A stretch of 15,775 bases of DNA from an uncultured Xanthobacteraceae bacterium (lineage in GTDB: Bacteria > Pseudomonadota > Alphaproteobacteria > Rhizobiales > Xanthobacteraceae), in contig CATPBC010000075.1 in assembly GCA_955652195.1 (NCBI GenBank), forward strand, positions 1 through 15,775, read 5' to 3'. The notes below the pieces were generated by a model. That model saw only the letters and a list, made by a program, of their open reading frames with translations. It was not told the origin of the DNA and searched no databases. Both the position numbers and the translations under genes were made by a program. Below, one piece after another: positions 1 to 8,584 of the stretch (position 1 is its first letter; each line of letters starts with the position of its first letter).

Positions 1-291
1 ACCCTCGGTGCGGCCGGCAAGATCGGCGGCAACCCGCACCTCCCGGCGGAAGGCGCGCGCAAAGGCGCCGGCTTTAATTGCTTGGTCCAGCGCTTTTCGC
101 GTAGCTGTCACCCACACCCCGCGGCCCGGCAAATTGCGCTTGAGGTCGGGAACGGCTTCGCCATTGGGGGCGATCACGAAGCGGATCATTTTCTCGACCG
201 GCCGTGTCGCTCGCGTGGCGATGCAAAACCGCTCTACTCCGCGCGATTGCGGTCCATGATCGAGCTCGATGCCGTTCTCCGGTGCCAGCAT
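1..291 (-). CDS. ylxR: YlxR family (DUF448) RNA-binding protein, 3' part cut off by window edge
   Basis: Only the first 97 codons are inside the window; the gene runs off position 1. The visible part carries the YlxR signature: an RFCIATR stretch at residues 21-27 (the R-x-C-x-x-x-R motif), then IRFVIAPNGEAVPDLKRNLP and PGRGVWV around residues 36-64, typical of the domain. YlxR proteins are small RNA-binding or nucleoid-associated proteins encoded between nusA and infB. In alphaproteobacteria the domain is often followed by an L7Ae-like domain, which would lie outside the window. The ATG at 291 is the only start I find near the domain. It begins 22 bases after the nusA stop, so it is probably translated from the nusA mRNA, although no strong Shine-Dalgarno sits at ideal distance (GAAGAAGG is rather far upstream). 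Family assignment is firm; the exact function in this group is not settled. Confidence 0.88.
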   Translation of the reverse strand, partial: MLAPENGIELDHGPQSRGVERFCIATRATRPVEKMIRFVIAPNGEAVPDLKRNLPGRGVWVTATRKALDQAIKAGAFARAFRREVRVAADLAGRTEG

Positions 292-313
292 GGGGGAAAT
301 TCCACTGCCTTCT

Positions 314-1921
314 TCAGGGCTGCGCCGCGGGTTCAGGCGCCTCTTCGACCGCGGCGGGCGCGGCAAGATCGGCCTCGTTGATCCAGCCGGCTTTGACGCG
401 GGCGCGCATGATGAGTGCCTCCGCCTCCTCGCGGCTCAGCTCCATGCCGTCGAGAATGCCCGCTTGGCGGACCGCCTCGCCGTCTTTGCGTTCGGTCCAG
501 CCCGCAAGATCGTCGGTCGCGCAACCGGCGAGATCTTCAACGGTCTTGACGCCATTCTCGCCGAACCGCACCAGCATGGCCGTCGTGACCCCTTCAACCT
601 CCATGAGCGCGTCTTCGACGCCAAGCTCACGGCGCTTGGCGTCAAGCTCGGCCTCGATCCGGTCGAGGTATTCGCGCGCGCGATTTTGCAATTCGGCTGC
701 GGTGTCCTCATCGAAACCTTCGATGCTGGCGATTTCTTTGGTGTCGACCACCGCCAGCTCTTCGACTGAGTTAAAGCCTTCCGAAGCGAGCAGTTGACCG
801 ATCACCTCGTCGACATTGAGCGTGTCGATGAACATGCGCGTGCGATTCTCGAATTCGGCTTGGCGGCGTTCGGATTCCTCCTGCTCGGTGAGAATATCGA
901 TGTCCCAGCCAGTGAGTTGCGATGCGAGACGCACGTTCTGACCGCGCCGTCCGATCGCAAGCGACAGCTGCTGATCGGGAACGACCACCTCGATCCGCTC
1001 GCGTTCTTCGTCCAATACCACCTTGGCGACTTCGGCGGGCGCCAGCGCATTGACTACGAAAGTGGCGATGTCGTGCGACCAGGGAATGATGTCGATCTTT
1101 TCGCCCTGCAACTCATTGACGACGGCCTGCACGCGCGAGCCGCGCATGCCGACGCAGGCGCCGACCGGATCAACCGAAGAATCGCGGGAGACGACGGCAA
1201 TTTTCGCGCGCGAACCGGGGTCGCGCGCCACGGCCTTGACCTCGACGATGCCGTCGTAGATTTCGGGCACCTCCTGGGCGAACAGCTTGGCCATGAATTG
1301 CGGGTGGGTGCGCGACAGGAAAATCTGCGGACCGCGTGGCTCGCGCCGGACGTCGTAGATATAAGCGCGGATGCGGTCGCCGTTGCGAAACACTTCGCGC
1401 GGCAGCATTTCATCGCGGCGCACGATGGCTTCACCGCGGCCGAGATCGACCACGACGTTACCGTACTCGACGCGCTTGACGATGCCGTTGACGATATCGC
1501 CGATGCGATCCTTGTATTCGTCATATTGCCGATCGCGTTCGGCTTCGCGGACTTTCTGCACGATCACTTGCTTTGCCGATTGCGCGGCAATGCGCCCATA
1601 TTCGAGGGGCGGCAGCGGATCGGCGATTGTGTCTCCGATTTGCGCGGCGGGATGCCGCCGGCGTGCGTCTTCGAGGCTAATCTGGGTCGCGGGGTTTTCA
1701 ACTGTGTCGACCACCAGCATGTGGCGAGAGAGATGAAGCTCGCCGCTCTTCGGGTCGATCTCCGCGCGGACTTCGGTCTCGCTGCCGTATCGCGAGCGCG
1801 CCGCTTTGGCGATGGCGTCTTCCATCGCGCCCAGGACAATCTTACGGTCGATCGCCTTTTCGCGAGCGACTGCGTCCGCGATCTGCAGCAGTTCAAGTCT
1901 ATTGGCGCTAACGGTCGCCAT
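314..1921 (-). CDS. nusA: Transcription termination/antitermination protein NusA
   Basis: NusA binds RNA polymerase and modulates pausing, termination and rRNA antitermination. The 535-residue product shows an N-terminal polymerase-binding domain (about 1-130), an S1 domain (about 140-205, starting [21 protein letters not shown]), and two KH domains. KH1 has [20 protein letters not shown] (251-270) and KH2 has [16 protein letters not shown] (320-335). Two helix-hairpin-helix-like C-terminal repeats follow (about 370-420 and 435-512), then an Ala/Pro/Glu tail. The length fits alphaproteobacterial NusA, longer than the enterobacterial protein. The ATG at 1921 has an excellent AAGGAG eight bases upstream and lies inside the last codons of rimP (14-base overlap), so the two are translationally linked. 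A longer open frame upstream of 1921 has no NusA similarity and is only rimP read out of frame. Confidence 0.98.
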   Translation of the reverse strand: MATVSANRLELLQIADAVAREKAIDRKIVLGAMEDAIAKAARSRYGSETEVRAEIDPKSGELHLSRHMLVVDTVENPATQISLEDARRRHPAAQIGDTIADPLPPLEYGRIAAQSAKQVIVQKVREAERDRQYDEYKDRIGDIVNGIVKRVEYGNVVVDLGRGEAIVRRDEMLPREVFRNGDRIRAYIYDVRREPRGPQIFLSRTHPQFMAKLFAQEVPEIYDGIVEVKAVARDPGSRAKIAVVSRDSSVDPVGACVGMRGSRVQAVVNELQGEKIDIIPWSHDIATFVVNALAPAEVAKVVLDEERERIEVVVPDQQLSLAIGRRGQNVRLASQLTGWDIDILTEQEESERRQAEFENRTRMFIDTLNVDEVIGQLLASEGFNSVEELAVVDTKEIASIEGFDEDTAAELQNRAREYLDRIEAELDAKRRELGVEDALMEVEGVTTAMLVRFGENGVKTVEDLAGCATDDLAGWTERKDGEAVRQAGILDGMELSREEAEALIMRARVKAGWINEADLAAPAAVEEAPEPAAQP

Positions 1922-2498
1922 CGTCAGTCTCCTTGCGTTGATTCTGTTTGCTCTTGCGCAGCGCTTCCGAAATGAGCGCGTCGGTGAGAACGAGGCGCGC
2001 TTCCACCATGTCATCGATCCGCAGCAAAGCGTCCTGTGCCGCGTCACAACGGATGCGCGCACATTCGCCTTCGGTGCCGTGGAGTTCGCCGCGGAATCGT
2101 TTGCGGCCATCGATCGGGACTTGCATTTCGATTTGAGCGATGTGCCCGGCATAGCGCTCGAAGTCGGATCGGCGCACCAAGGGCCGATCGATGCCAGGCG
2201 ACGAAATTTCCAGCCGATAAGAACTTTCGATGGGATCGGCGACATCGAAGATCGGCGATAGCGCGCGCGAGACGGTTTCGCAGTCCTCGATACTCATCGT
2301 CCCGTCGGGCCGCTCGGCCATGATCTGTACCGTGTGTCCGGCAAATCCGGATATGCGCACGCGGACCAAGCGATAGCCGAGCCCGGCGAGCACCGGCTCG
2401 GCCAGCGCAGCGACGCGCGCGGCCCGCCCCGGGTCAGTTATGAGCCGCGGTTCCTGGACAAATTCTGTACGTTCAAAGTTACTCGATCGATCGTCCAT
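1908..2498 (-). CDS. rimP: Ribosome maturation factor RimP
   Basis: RimP assists late assembly of the 30S ribosomal subunit. The 196-residue product has the family's two-domain plan: an N-terminal alpha/beta domain (about 20-95, including [19 protein letters not shown] and the [10 protein letters not shown] segment) and a C-terminal SH3-like barrel (about 95-180) introduced by the diagnostic [20 protein letters not shown]. The length is slightly above the usual 150-180 because of a short N-terminal extension and a charged Lys/Arg/Asp tail. It is the first gene of the rimP-nusA-ylxR block, an almost universal bacterial arrangement, and its stop lies inside nusA. The ATG at 2498 is preceded by only a weak ribosome binding site (GAAGATC). 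The leader in front of it is long and unusual, with tandem repeats, a terminator and a promoter-like site, described separately. Confidence 0.97.
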   Translation of the reverse strand: MDDRSSNFERTEFVQEPRLITDPGRAARVAALAEPVLAGLGYRLVRVRISGFAGHTVQIMAERPDGTMSIEDCETVSRALSPIFDVADPIESSYRLEISSPGIDRPLVRRSDFERYAGHIAQIEMQVPIDGRKRFRGELHGTEGECARIRCDAAQDALLRIDDMVEARLVLTDALISEALRKSKQNQRKETDDGDR

Positions 2499-2510
2499 GA
2501 TCTTCAGCGC

Positions 2511-2552
2511 GTATTCTTGAGCGAGTGTTCTTGAGCGAGTGTTCTTGAGCGA
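2511..2552. repeat. Three tandem copies of a 14-base unit in the rimP leader
   Basis: Units at 2511-2524, 2525-2538 and 2539-2552. The last two are identical (GTGTTCTTGAGCGA on the plus strand) and the first differs at one base (GTA for GTG). A partial fourth copy (GTG) follows. The array ends 13 bases from the rimP start codon, so it would be in the 5' untranslated region of rimP mRNA. The GTTC spacing is 10 bases, not the 7 of the alphaproteobacterial LexA box, so I do not read it as an SOS operator. Confidence 0.9.
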
Positions 2553-2590
2553 GTGCTAGCGACGCTGTCCTTGGTCCTGGATTGGACCCT

Positions 2591-2635
2591 CATGTGGACC
2601 CCACGTGGACTCCACGTGGACTCCAGCGTGGACCT
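2591..2635. repeat. Degenerate 11-base tandem repeat with CACGTG cores
   Basis: Copies begin at 2591 (CATGTGGACCC), 2602 and 2613 (both CACGTGGACTC) and 2624 (a 12-base degenerate copy, CAGCGTGGACCT). The spacing of about one helical turn puts successive CACGTG palindromes (2602-2607, 2613-2618) on the same face of the DNA. A further isolated CACGTG lies at 2751-2756. The array sits about 95 bases upstream of rimP. It may be a slippage product or a protein-binding array; nothing in the sequence decides this. Confidence 0.75.
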
Positions 2636-2768
2636 CCGGTTGGCCCCCTACGTGGCCTTGGTCTTGTCCGCTCGTCGTCCTGTCCGGTCCCGGGGTCGTT
2701 GCTGTTGGTTGCTCTGGTTACAAGATGCCGCCAGGCCCAAGGGGAAACCCCACGTGAAACCAGGTAAT

Positions 2769-2800
2769 AAAAAAGAGCGGGTCCCGGAGGGCCCACTCTC
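2769..2800 (-). terminator. Intrinsic terminator between trmB and rimP
   Basis: On the minus strand AGAGTGGG (2799-2792) pairs with CCCGCTCT (2781-2774), with one T-G wobble. After one C-A mismatch the stem continues with two more pairs closing a TCCG loop. The stem runs directly into six T residues (2774-2769). This is a textbook rho-independent terminator for minus-strand transcripts. It can end trmB transcription, or act as an attenuator or small-RNA terminator for a transcript starting at the promoter-like site at 2853-2880. Confidence 0.85.
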
Positions 2801-2846
2801 AAAACCGTTCGGATTATCCGACCGTTATGAGGTATCCATGACGGAC
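2769..2846 (-). ncRNA. Candidate small RNA or attenuated rimP-nusA leader
   Basis: A promoter-like element is followed about 78 bases later by a strong intrinsic terminator, with no open reading frame between. The predicted RNA contains a short palindrome (2809-2821) and an imperfect stem (2822-2844) before the terminator hairpin. Either a free-standing small RNA or the terminated leader of the rimP-nusA operon would fit. I recognise no known RNA family in it. The call rests on signal arrangement only. Confidence 0.35.
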
Positions 2847-2852
2847 AGCGCA

Positions 2853-2880
2853 AATATAGCGGTTTGTTAGTCCGTTGCAA
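2853..2880 (-). promoter_or_regulatory. Sigma-70-like promoter candidate upstream of the rimP-nusA leader
   Basis: On the minus strand TTGCAA (2880-2875), preceded by C as in the alphaproteobacterial CTTG consensus, is followed after 16 bases by TATATT (2858-2853). That hexamer overlaps CTATAT, the usual alphaproteobacterial -10 form. Transcription would begin near 2846. It is the best-formed promoter-like site I found in the window, but it was found by eye and not scored. Confidence 0.45.
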
Positions 2881-2968
2881 GGGGGCACATTCCGGCCGCG
2901 ATTAGAAATATTCCCGCCGCTGAAGTCTTAGCGGCAACCGACAGCCGCATGCCCGCGCATGTCCGGCT

Positions 2969-3661
2969 TCAGATCTTCCTGAAAACCAAAAAGCACGACG
3001 TTCGTTGTTCCCGTGCGGCCTTGGCATGATACCGGGTGCCGGTAAATCCAGGCCATGGATTGCGCCAGTCGTCGGCGCAGTTTGCCATCCACTCGAAACG
3101 CGAAGAGCGCGTCAGGCGCTGCAGCGTCCAAGCGGCGTAATCCGGGATATCGGTAACGAAACGAAACTCGCCGGCGTGCTGCAGAATGCGCGCCAGCTGT
3201 TCGACCATTTCATCCTGAACAAATCGACGCTTCCAATGTCGCCGTTTCGGCCATGGATCAGGATGAATGAGATCGATCCGCCTCAACGACGATGCCGGGA
3301 GCCATTCGATCAAGCCGACTGCGTCACCGAAATGTAAGCGAATGTTCCGCAGACCCTCGGCTTCAATTGCCGCCAGCGCTTTGGCCATGCCGTTGACGAA
3401 GGGTTCGACGCCGAGAAAGCCGATTTGCGGATGCGCTTTGGCTTGCGCGATCATCGCCTCGCCGCCGCCGAAACCAATCTCGAGCGCAAGCGCCGCAACC
3501 GGTTCGGCAAACAAAGAGCTCAGCTCGGCCGGCGCGGGCCGGGCGACATCGACGGCAAGGCGCGGCAACAGCGTCTCAAACAAGCCGGCTTGGCGCGGCC
3601 GCAACTTGTGCCCCTTGCGCCGGCCGAAGAATGCGCGAGCGTTATGAAGTGCGGGACTCAT
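2969..3661 (-). CDS. trmB: tRNA (guanine-N7-)-methyltransferase TrmB
   Basis: TrmB uses S-adenosylmethionine to make m7G46 in the variable loop of tRNA. The 230-residue product starts with the family-typical RAFFGRRKGHKLRPRQ (9-24). It has the SAM-binding motif EIGFGGGE (61-68), GVEPF (84-88), and the catalytic-region motif HPDPWPKRRHWKRR (133-146). Near the C-terminus the family motif T-x-Y/F-E appears as TRYH (209-212), an unusual substitution. I chose the ATG at 3661, which has AGGA at good distance and matches the family's N-terminus. An in-frame ATG at 3697, also with a purine-rich site (AAAGAAGAA), would add 12 residues without similarity. The gene lies 113 bases downstream of metK on the same strand, so enzyme and SAM supply may be co-transcribed, and is followed by the terminator at 2769-2800. 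Confidence 0.95.
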   Translation of the reverse strand: MSPALHNARAFFGRRKGHKLRPRQAGLFETLLPRLAVDVARPAPAELSSLFAEPVAALALEIGFGGGEAMIAQAKAHPQIGFLGVEPFVNGMAKALAAIEAEGLRNIRLHFGDAVGLIEWLPASSLRRIDLIHPDPWPKRRHWKRRFVQDEMVEQLARILQHAGEFRFVTDIPDYAAWTLQRLTRSSRFEWMANCADDWRNPWPGFTGTRYHAKAAREQRTSCFLVFRKI

Positions 3662-3774
3662 TGCCGTCCTGACCGTGCTCGGCGCCGCCATCCACATATT
3701 CTTCTTTGCTCGCCGCTATAACAAATCCGCCCACCGCGAACACGAGGTCAACCGGCACGGTGACAGCTGTTTAA

Positions 3775-5055
<1,281 letters not shown>

Positions 5056-5231
5056 ACACTCCCCTCGAAACGATTGTGGTTTGTCGGTCTTTGTTGCGTA
5101 AATAGCGCGGTTACGAACCGCACGCGGTGAAAAGGGTTGTTGCAGTGTCGCCCGCGGCGGTCAAGATGTGGGCGAAAAGTGGGCGTCTGCCTTCATTCCG
5201 CACCGCAGTGCTGCCGCCAATCGAATCGTCT
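5056..5231. promoter_or_regulatory. metK upstream region with palindrome and direct repeat
   Basis: This 176-base gap holds a perfect inverted repeat, GCGGTT-ACG-AACCGC (5107-5121). It also holds two GTGGGCG copies separated by AAAA (5168-5174 and 5179-5185), thus 11 bases apart, about one helical turn. A short hairpin, GCAC-CGCA-GTGC, lies at 5200-5211. They sit between the regulator gene and metK and could be operators for metK. I looked for SAM-sensing riboswitch features by eye and saw none that I would defend. No convincing -35/-10 pair stands out. Confidence 0.45.
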
Positions 5232-5654
5232 TCAGCGCTTGTCGCGACTGGCAATTTGCTCGACGAGATCGACAATCCGCCGCCGCAATTTCGAATCTTC
5301 AATCCGCATGAATGCTTTGGTGAGAGCCAAGCCGTCGGCGGTCGCCAGGAAGTCGGAGACGTAAGCCGGCGAGGGTGCCTCGGTCAGCCCTTCGTGGCGC
5401 CCCATCATCTGCGCACTGGGCGCACCTTCGAAGAAAAACGCTACACCGACCTGAAGAATATGAGAAATCTGCTGCAGGCGGCTGGCGCCGATGCGATTGG
5501 TGCCCTTCTCGTACTTTTGAATTTGTTGAAATGTCAGACCGAGTGAGTCCCCAAGTTTCTCTTGGCTCATTCCCAGCATCATCCGGCGCATGCGAACCCG
5601 GCTTCCGACATGCTTGTCGGTCGGGTTTGGCGCCTTTTTTGCCAGCGTAGCCAT
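5232..5654 (-). CDS. phrR: Cro/CI-type helix-turn-helix regulator, PhrR/PraR-like
   Basis: A 140-residue DNA-binding protein with an HTH_3 (XRE) domain at about 15-72: GSRVRMRRMMLGMSQEKLGD, then the recognition region SLGLTFQQIQKYEKGTNRIG. The C-terminal half (80-140) ends in an acidic/basic helix, IEDSKLRRRIVDLVEQIASR. Sequence type and place between lnt and metK match the rhizobial PhrR/PraR regulators. In Sinorhizobium phrR lies next to actA (lnt) and responds to low pH and other stresses; PraR orthologues control biofilm and symbiosis genes. Orthology is inferred from memory. The ATG at 5654 has an ideal AGGGGAGGGAG site. The much longer open frame upstream reads through non-coding DNA and is not used. 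The 217 bases upstream contain a candidate operator. Confidence 0.85.
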   Translation of the reverse strand: MATLAKKAPNPTDKHVGSRVRMRRMMLGMSQEKLGDSLGLTFQQIQKYEKGTNRIGASRLQQISHILQVGVAFFFEGAPSAQMMGRHEGLTEAPSPAYVSDFLATADGLALTKAFMRIEDSKLRRRIVDLVEQIASRDKR

Positions 5655-5768
5655 GGGGCTCCCTCCCCTTTTTAGCTCAATGCCGCGAGATAGCAAATCT
5701 GTCACAATTGAAACTGTTTTTCTCAGTTCATTGCTTTTGCCGGCCGCTTTCTTCGCAAACAAGCCAAT

Positions 5769-5783
5769 TCTCATGAAATGAGA
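5769..5783. promoter_or_regulatory. Inverted repeat upstream of the HTH regulator
   Basis: TCTCAT-GAA-ATGAGA, a perfect 6+3+6 palindrome, lies 115 bases upstream of the regulator's start codon in the lnt-regulator gap (5655-5871). Its size and symmetry suit a dimeric HTH protein, so it could be an autoregulatory site. This is inference; I know of no matching consensus. The rest of the 217-base gap shows no other strong signal and no clear terminator for lnt. Confidence 0.35.
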
Positions 5784-5871
5784 GTTCAGGCGGGCCTGCT
5801 CGCTTGAGTTGCAGTGAGATTGCGCGATTGAGCGCCTCCGCTGCGGCATTAGTGCGGCCTCGCCCGAACCT

Positions 5872-7458
5872 TCAGATTTTTTTCGCGGGCGCGCGGAAAC
5901 GACCGCGCAAAACGGCGAGGAGCGCGATCGAGATGAGAACGGCAGCAGGCGCATCACCAAGCCGAGCGTAAACCGGAGCCGCTATCGGACGCGGCAGTGG
6001 CGCGTCGAGCACACCTTCGCTGCCGAGTGGCAATGACGCGACCATCCGGCCGGCGGGATCGATTACCGCGGAGATGCCGGTATTGGCGGCGCGAGCTACC
6101 GGCACGCCTTCCTCGATGGCGGTGACGCGCGCCTGCTGCAAGTGCTGATAAGGGCCGCTGGAGGTGCCGAACCAGCCATCGTTGGTCACATTGACGATCC
6201 AGCCCGGCCGTTCGTCCACTGATGCCAGTTCACCGGGAAAGATGATCTCATAACAAATGAGCGGCAGGGCGCTTGGAGCGCCGGGCATCGCAATGAGACG
6301 GTGCCGGTCACCGGCAAGAAATCCACCACGCTGTTCGGTCAGAGTCTGTAAGCCGATACGCTCCAAGACATCCTCGAAAGGCAGATATTCTCCGAATGGT
6401 ACGAGATGCACTTTGTCATAGACGGCGCGTATCGATCCCGCGTGATCGATCACATAGATCGAATTGTAGACTCCGGATTCTGTCGGATTGTTCGGATCGG
6501 CGAGCCGTATGGCGCCGGTGAGCAATAAAGTTTGTTCTGGCAGCAATCGTGCAATCTGCGTAAGCGCGTCTGCCTCGCGCGTCAGAAAAAATGGAAAAGG
6601 CGATTCCGGCCAGATCAGATGCGTCACATGGTCGAGGCCTTGCCGGGCCGACAAAGCGACGTAACGATCCATCACTTCGCGCTTTGCCGCATAATTGAAA
6701 CGGACGTCCTGCTGCAAATTGGGCTGCATGATCCGCAAATGCACGCCATCGACGAGCCGGGTCGGCGTGTGCGCTAGTCGCGCCGCGCCAAAACCGGCCA
6801 AGACGGCGAGCGTGAGAACGGCGAATGCGAACGGCAGCCATGGCCGCCGCGTCTGGGTGCGATCGTCGATCATTGTGGCGGGGCTGGCGAAGGCCACAAT
6901 TGCGATGAAGGTCAGGCCCCAGATTCCGAGTACCGAAGCCGCTTGCGCCAGGGCCAAAGGGGTCGTGAGCGCATAACCAAAAGAGTTCCAGGGGAAACCA
7001 GTGAGCGCATGGCCGCGCAGCCACTCCGCAGCGGTCAGCGACACCCCAAGCGCGACAACGCGTAGTGCGCCGCGCTGCCATAAAGCCCGTGCCAACGCCA
7101 CGCCGAGCGCGGTGTAGATGGCGAGCACCGCCGGAAGGCCGACGACGGCAAATGGCAGCAGCCAGCCAAAAGTCTGGGCGTCGACAAGAAAGGCGTAGCC
7201 AAGCCAATAAAGTCCAGCTAGAAAATAACCGAATCCGAACCACCAGCCGATCGCCGCTGCGGCGGCGAGTGCGCTCCAGCCGCGACCGCCGATCCCGTCG
7301 ATGAGCCAGACCAGCGTCGGCAGGGTGAAAAACAAGATTGGCCAGGCGTTGAACGGCGCCATCGCTAATACCGACAGCGCCCCAGCGACGAATGCGATCG
7401 ATCGGCGCCGCCAACCCCACGATAGAACGATGCTGTGGGCCAGACTCGCGAGCTTCAC
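5872..7458 (-). CDS. lnt: Apolipoprotein N-acyltransferase Lnt
   Basis: Lnt transfers a third acyl chain to the N-terminal cysteine of lipoproteins in the inner membrane. The 528-residue product has an N-terminal half with about six to seven hydrophobic segments (roughly 20-230), then the periplasmic nitrilase-fold domain. The catalytic triad is visible: Glu285 in IWPESPFPF, Lys349 in YDKVHLVPFGEYLP, and Cys402 in LICYEIIFP. A final hydrophobic segment lies at about 503-517. The GTG start at 7458 overlaps the corC stop by four bases (GTGA), which suggests coupled translation. In Sinorhizobium the orthologue (actA) is an acid-tolerance gene next to phrR, the same arrangement as here. Confidence 0.97.
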   Translation of the reverse strand: MKLASLAHSIVLSWGWRRRSIAFVAGALSVLAMAPFNAWPILFFTLPTLVWLIDGIGGRGWSALAAAAAIGWWFGFGYFLAGLYWLGYAFLVDAQTFGWLLPFAVVGLPAVLAIYTALGVALARALWQRGALRVVALGVSLTAAEWLRGHALTGFPWNSFGYALTTPLALAQAASVLGIWGLTFIAIVAFASPATMIDDRTQTRRPWLPFAFAVLTLAVLAGFGAARLAHTPTRLVDGVHLRIMQPNLQQDVRFNYAAKREVMDRYVALSARQGLDHVTHLIWPESPFPFFLTREADALTQIARLLPEQTLLLTGAIRLADPNNPTESGVYNSIYVIDHAGSIRAVYDKVHLVPFGEYLPFEDVLERIGLQTLTEQRGGFLAGDRHRLIAMPGAPSALPLICYEIIFPGELASVDERPGWIVNVTNDGWFGTSSGPYQHLQQARVTAIEEGVPVARAANTGISAVIDPAGRMVASLPLGSEGVLDAPLPRPIAAPVYARLGDAPAAVLISIALLAVLRGRFRAPAKKI

Positions 7459-8549
7459 GGTGCGCGCGGCGGGCTCGGACCGGACCGGCCCGCCTCGTCA
7501 CGCGGTGCGGCCGGGCGCGATGGCGTTGCGCGCAGCGGTGTGTCGCGGGCGCTTGCCGGACGGCGGTCCTTGCGCAGATAGATCTTGACGCGCTTGACCC
7601 GGCGCGGGTCCGCATCAAGCACCTCCGCCTCAAACGGTTCGGGCCCCGGCACCAACTCGCCGCGCACCGGAACATGGCCAGCCTTGGTGACCAGGTAACC
7701 GCCGAGCGTGTCGACCTCTTCCGCAACATCGCCGACGTCGAATTGGCTGCCAATCGCAGCACGCACGTCATCGAGGCTGGCACGGCCGTTAGCTAAAAAC
7801 GATCCGTCGCTTTGCCGTATAACCGGGGGGGTTTCCTGCTCGTCATGCTCGTCGGCGATGTCGCCCACGATCAACTCCACCAAATCCTCGATCGAAACTA
7901 GGCCGTCGCTGCCGCCATATTCATCGATCACGAGCGCGAGATGAATGCGAGTCGCCTGCATCTTAGCGAGCAGGTCAAGCGCCGGCATCGAAGGCGGCGC
8001 GTAGAGGATTTCGCGGATGATATTCGCCGCGGCGAGCGGTGCGGAGAGATTGATATTCGCGAAATCAAGATCGTTGGCTTTTGCGTTGTCAGCCGCGGCC
8101 GTTGCGGGCCCCTCACGCGAGGCGCGCGCTGCCATGAATGCAATCAAGTCGCGGATATGGACCATTCCCGTCGGATCGTCGAGCGTGTCGTTGTACACAA
8201 CCAGGCGCGAATGCGCGGCGACTTGGAAAACTTTGACAAGTTCGCCGAGCGTAATGTCTTGCTGGACGGCGACAATATCGGCGCGCTGCACCATGATTCT
8301 TTCGATTCGGGTCTCCCGGAGCCCGAGGATGTTCTTGAGCATTGCGGCTTCTTCGGGGGAAAAGTCGGACTGCGCCTGTTCCGCAGTCAGGACGAGCTCA
8401 AGGTCCGCGCGCGTCGAAGCCGCCCGCCAACCGAACAGCATGCGCTTGAGGCGCGTGAGCCAGCCTTCACCTTGTTCCCCCCGCGCCGTCACCACGACCG
8501 GAAGTGCGTGACGCTCGGTCGGTTCGGTGCGTGGTCGAGAGTTAGTCAT
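7455..8549 (-). CDS. corC: CorC/HlyC-type CBS-domain protein
   Basis: A soluble protein of 364 residues with two CBS domains, about 85-140 (RIMVQRADIVAV ... GMVHIRDLI) and about 187-235 (LLAKMQATRIHLALVIDEYG ... VELIVGDIADEHD). A CorC_HlyC transporter-associated domain follows at about 245-326 (DTLGGYLVTKAGHVPVRGE). There is no DUF21 membrane part, as usual for the alphaproteobacterial form. CorC (YbeX in E. coli) was named for magnesium/cobalt efflux, and the conserved ybeY-corC-lnt context also points to ribosome-linked roles. The last 35 residues are rich in Arg, Pro and Ala and look disordered. The start at 8549 lies 35 bases after the ybeY stop, with a weak ribosome binding site (GAGG, distant), and the end overlaps lnt. 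Confidence 0.94.
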   Translation of the reverse strand: MTNSRPRTEPTERHALPVVVTARGEQGEGWLTRLKRMLFGWRAASTRADLELVLTAEQAQSDFSPEEAAMLKNILGLRETRIERIMVQRADIVAVQQDITLGELVKVFQVAAHSRLVVYNDTLDDPTGMVHIRDLIAFMAARASREGPATAAADNAKANDLDFANINLSAPLAAANIIREILYAPPSMPALDLLAKMQATRIHLALVIDEYGGSDGLVSIEDLVELIVGDIADEHDEQETPPVIRQSDGSFLANGRASLDDVRAAIGSQFDVGDVAEEVDTLGGYLVTKAGHVPVRGELVPGPEPFEAEVLDADPRRVKRVKIYLRKDRRPASARDTPLRATPSRPAAPRDEAGRSGPSPPRAP

Positions 8550-8584
8550 CTGTGGTCTTGGGCCTCAAGATCGCAATCGCCATT

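Larger units (their letters stand above)
2499..2968. other. 470-base non-coding region between trmB and rimP
   Basis: No open frame here resembles a protein; the short frames found on both strands are made of low-complexity repeats. Reading on the minus strand, the region holds a promoter-like element (2853-2880), an about 78-base stretch ending in an intrinsic terminator (2769-2800), about 130 bases without recognisable signals, an 11-base tandem repeat with CACGTG cores (2591-2635), and a 14-base tandem repeat (2511-2552) just before rimP. Additional short inverted repeats lie at 2809-2821 (TCGGAT-T-ATCCGA), 2822-2844 (eight-base arms, one a wobble pair) and 2841-2875 (ACGGAC/GTCCGT). No tRNA cloverleaf is visible, unlike the tRNA (metY) upstream of rimP in E. 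coli. Confidence 0.7.

Noticed and set aside
794..1975. 393-codon open frame on the plus strand opposite nusA
   Set aside because: It is antisense to nusA, rich in Asp and His as expected from the complement of GC-rich codons, and shows no domain. NusA on the other strand is certain.
2525..2544. GTTC repeats read as a LexA (SOS) box
   Set aside because: Alphaproteobacterial LexA sites are GTTC-N7-GTTC; here the spacing is 10, set by the 14-base repeat.
2553..2880. Short open frames on both strands of the rimP leader
   Set aside because: They are built from the tandem repeats and low-complexity DNA, and show no ribosome binding site or similarity.
3763..3770. ACAGCTGT palindrome just after metK
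   Set aside because: An 8-base palindrome is expected by chance at this length, and no other signal supports it.
5056..5231. SAM-responsive riboswitch upstream of metK
   Set aside because: No SAM-II, SAM/SAH or similar core could be traced by eye. A covariance-model search would be decisive; a significant hit would reverse this.
6416..7783. 455-codon open frame on the minus strand across lnt and corC
   Set aside because: It lies in another frame of two certain genes and is Arg/Ala-rich, without motifs.
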